Assembly: GCA_963777625.1 (NCBI GenBank)
Contig: CAVZRO010000026.1
Location: 1-64,000, forward strand
Length of the DNA: 64,000 nt
DNA from: DATDIC01 sp963777625
Lineage (GTDB): Bacteria; Pseudomonadota; Alphaproteobacteria; Acetobacterales; Acetobacteraceae
Direction: 5' to 3'
Every line of letters begins with the position of its first letter. Positions within the stretch are counted from its first letter, which is position 1. The translations under genes were made by a program, and so were the position numbers. The notes under the pieces were generated by a model. It saw nothing but the letters and a program-made list of their open reading frames with translations, was not told where the DNA came from and did not search any database. Positions 63,632 through 64,000 of this stretch are shown here, piece after piece.

Positions 63632-64000
63632 CTTCTTCGACACCAATGTCCTTCTCTACATCGCGTCGGCCGACACGGCGAAGGCGGACAGGGCCGAGGC
63701 GGCCATAGCCGCGGGCGGCGCGATCAGCGTCCAGGTTCTCAACGAGCTCGCCAACGTCGCCCGGCGCAAGATGCGGATGTCCTGGGCTGATACGCATGCC
63801 TTCCTGAGCATGCTGCGTGCCTTGCTGACGGTTCATCCGCTCACGATCGAGACCCACGAAACCGGATTGGAGCTCGCCGAGCGATATGGATTTTCCACCT
63901 ACGACGCCATGATTGTAGCCTCGGCGCTCCAGGCCGGATGCGACACGCTGTGGTCGGAGGACATGCAGGACGGCATGGCGGTCGACGCTGGCCTTCATAT
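63621..64000 (+). CDS. PIN-domain toxin (VapC-like), cut by window end
   Basis: The first 126 residues of a VapC-type ribonuclease are in view. MPASFFDTNVLLY places the first catalytic Asp at residue 7. The second acidic residue is the Glu in LNELANVARRK, the third the Asp in TYDAMIVASAL, and the fourth the Asp in LWSEDMQDG. All four residues of the metal site are present, so the toxin is probably active. Such enzymes cleave tRNA or rRNA when the antitoxin is lost. The gene runs off the end at 64000, close to the expected C-terminus (VapC is about 130-140 residues). Confidence 0.92.
   Translation, partial: MPASFFDTNVLLYIASADTAKADRAEAAIAAGGAISVQVLNELANVARRKMRMSWADTHAFLSMLRALLTVHPLTIETHETGLELAERYGFSTYDAMIVASALQAGCDTLWSEDMQDGMAVDAGLH

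Noticed and set aside
1..64000. tRNA, rRNA, riboswitch or phage genes
   Set aside because: I found no cloverleaf-like or conserved rRNA sequence, no recognisable riboswitch, and no phage structural genes by eye. A covariance-model scan would be needed to exclude small RNAs.

Overview
The window is high-GC chromosomal DNA from an alphaproteobacterium, most likely of the Acetobacteraceae/Rhodospirillales type. This is inferred from the purC-purS-purQ-purL-bolA-grxD order, a yicC-gmk pair, an Mla lipid-transport cluster whose permease carries a STAS domain, a very large Hint-domain surface protein, a PEP-CTERM protein and many REP-like palindromes. I saw no rRNA, tRNA, CRISPR array or phage.

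Layout. 1-1.7 kb: an IS4-family transposase lying inside a dispersed ~185-bp repeat. 1.7-6.7 kb (minus): an amino-acid ABC importer (frameshifted binding protein), a 2OG-Fe(II) oxygenase and a 3-hydroxyisobutyryl-CoA hydrolase. 6.8-11.4 kb (plus): a solute-binding protein, then a tightly overlapping mlaE-mlaF-mlaD-lipoprotein operon. 11.4-13.9 kb: repeats, a truncated second IS4 copy and a PEP-CTERM protein. 13.9-26.1 kb (mostly minus): a frameshifted CoxL-type molybdenum hydroxylase, two SDRs, a Bax-inhibitor-1 protein, a two-gene FtsX-type ABC exporter, a thioesterase, a Cys-rich protein, an M20 amidohydrolase and a class V aminotransferase. 26.1-34.2 kb: poxB, a deleted cupin gene, a paoABC-type aldehyde oxidoreductase (large subunit frameshifted), a Tat-exported alpha/beta hydrolase and an SDR fragment. 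34.2-35.8 kb: yicC-gmk. 35.8-40.4 kb: palindromes and a decayed sugar ABC importer. 40.4-45.2 kb: de novo purine genes followed by bolA and grxD. 45.4-48.0 kb: a membrane-anchored protein with ten near-identical 47-residue TPR-like repeats. 48.3-56.9 kb: an outer-membrane efflux lipoprotein, a DHOD-like protein, a TPP enzyme and the Hint-domain protein. 56.9-63.1 kb (minus): an operon of amidohydrolase, polyamine-type ABC importer, DUF4239 protein and BolA. 63.4-64 kb: an AbrB-type antitoxin with a PIN toxin cut by the window end.

How the genes work together. The clearest functional units are purine biosynthesis (PurC plus the PurSQL amidotransferase), monothiol glutaredoxin with its BolA partner, Mla phospholipid trafficking (STAS-permease, ATPase, MCE protein, lipoprotein), pyruvate/aldehyde oxidation (PoxB next to PaoABC), and an importer whose first operon gene is a hydrolase that could process its substrate.

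A striking global feature is the number of broken genes. About a dozen reading-frame breaks, almost all equivalent to one extra base, hit transporters, molybdenum enzymes, the TPR protein and the Hint protein. The purine genes, gmk, the mla cluster and poxB are intact. This may be insertion-biased sequencing error, real decay, or both. The sugar ABC cluster, with five frame changes and a nonsense codon, is decayed beyond what isolated sequencing errors would readily explain.
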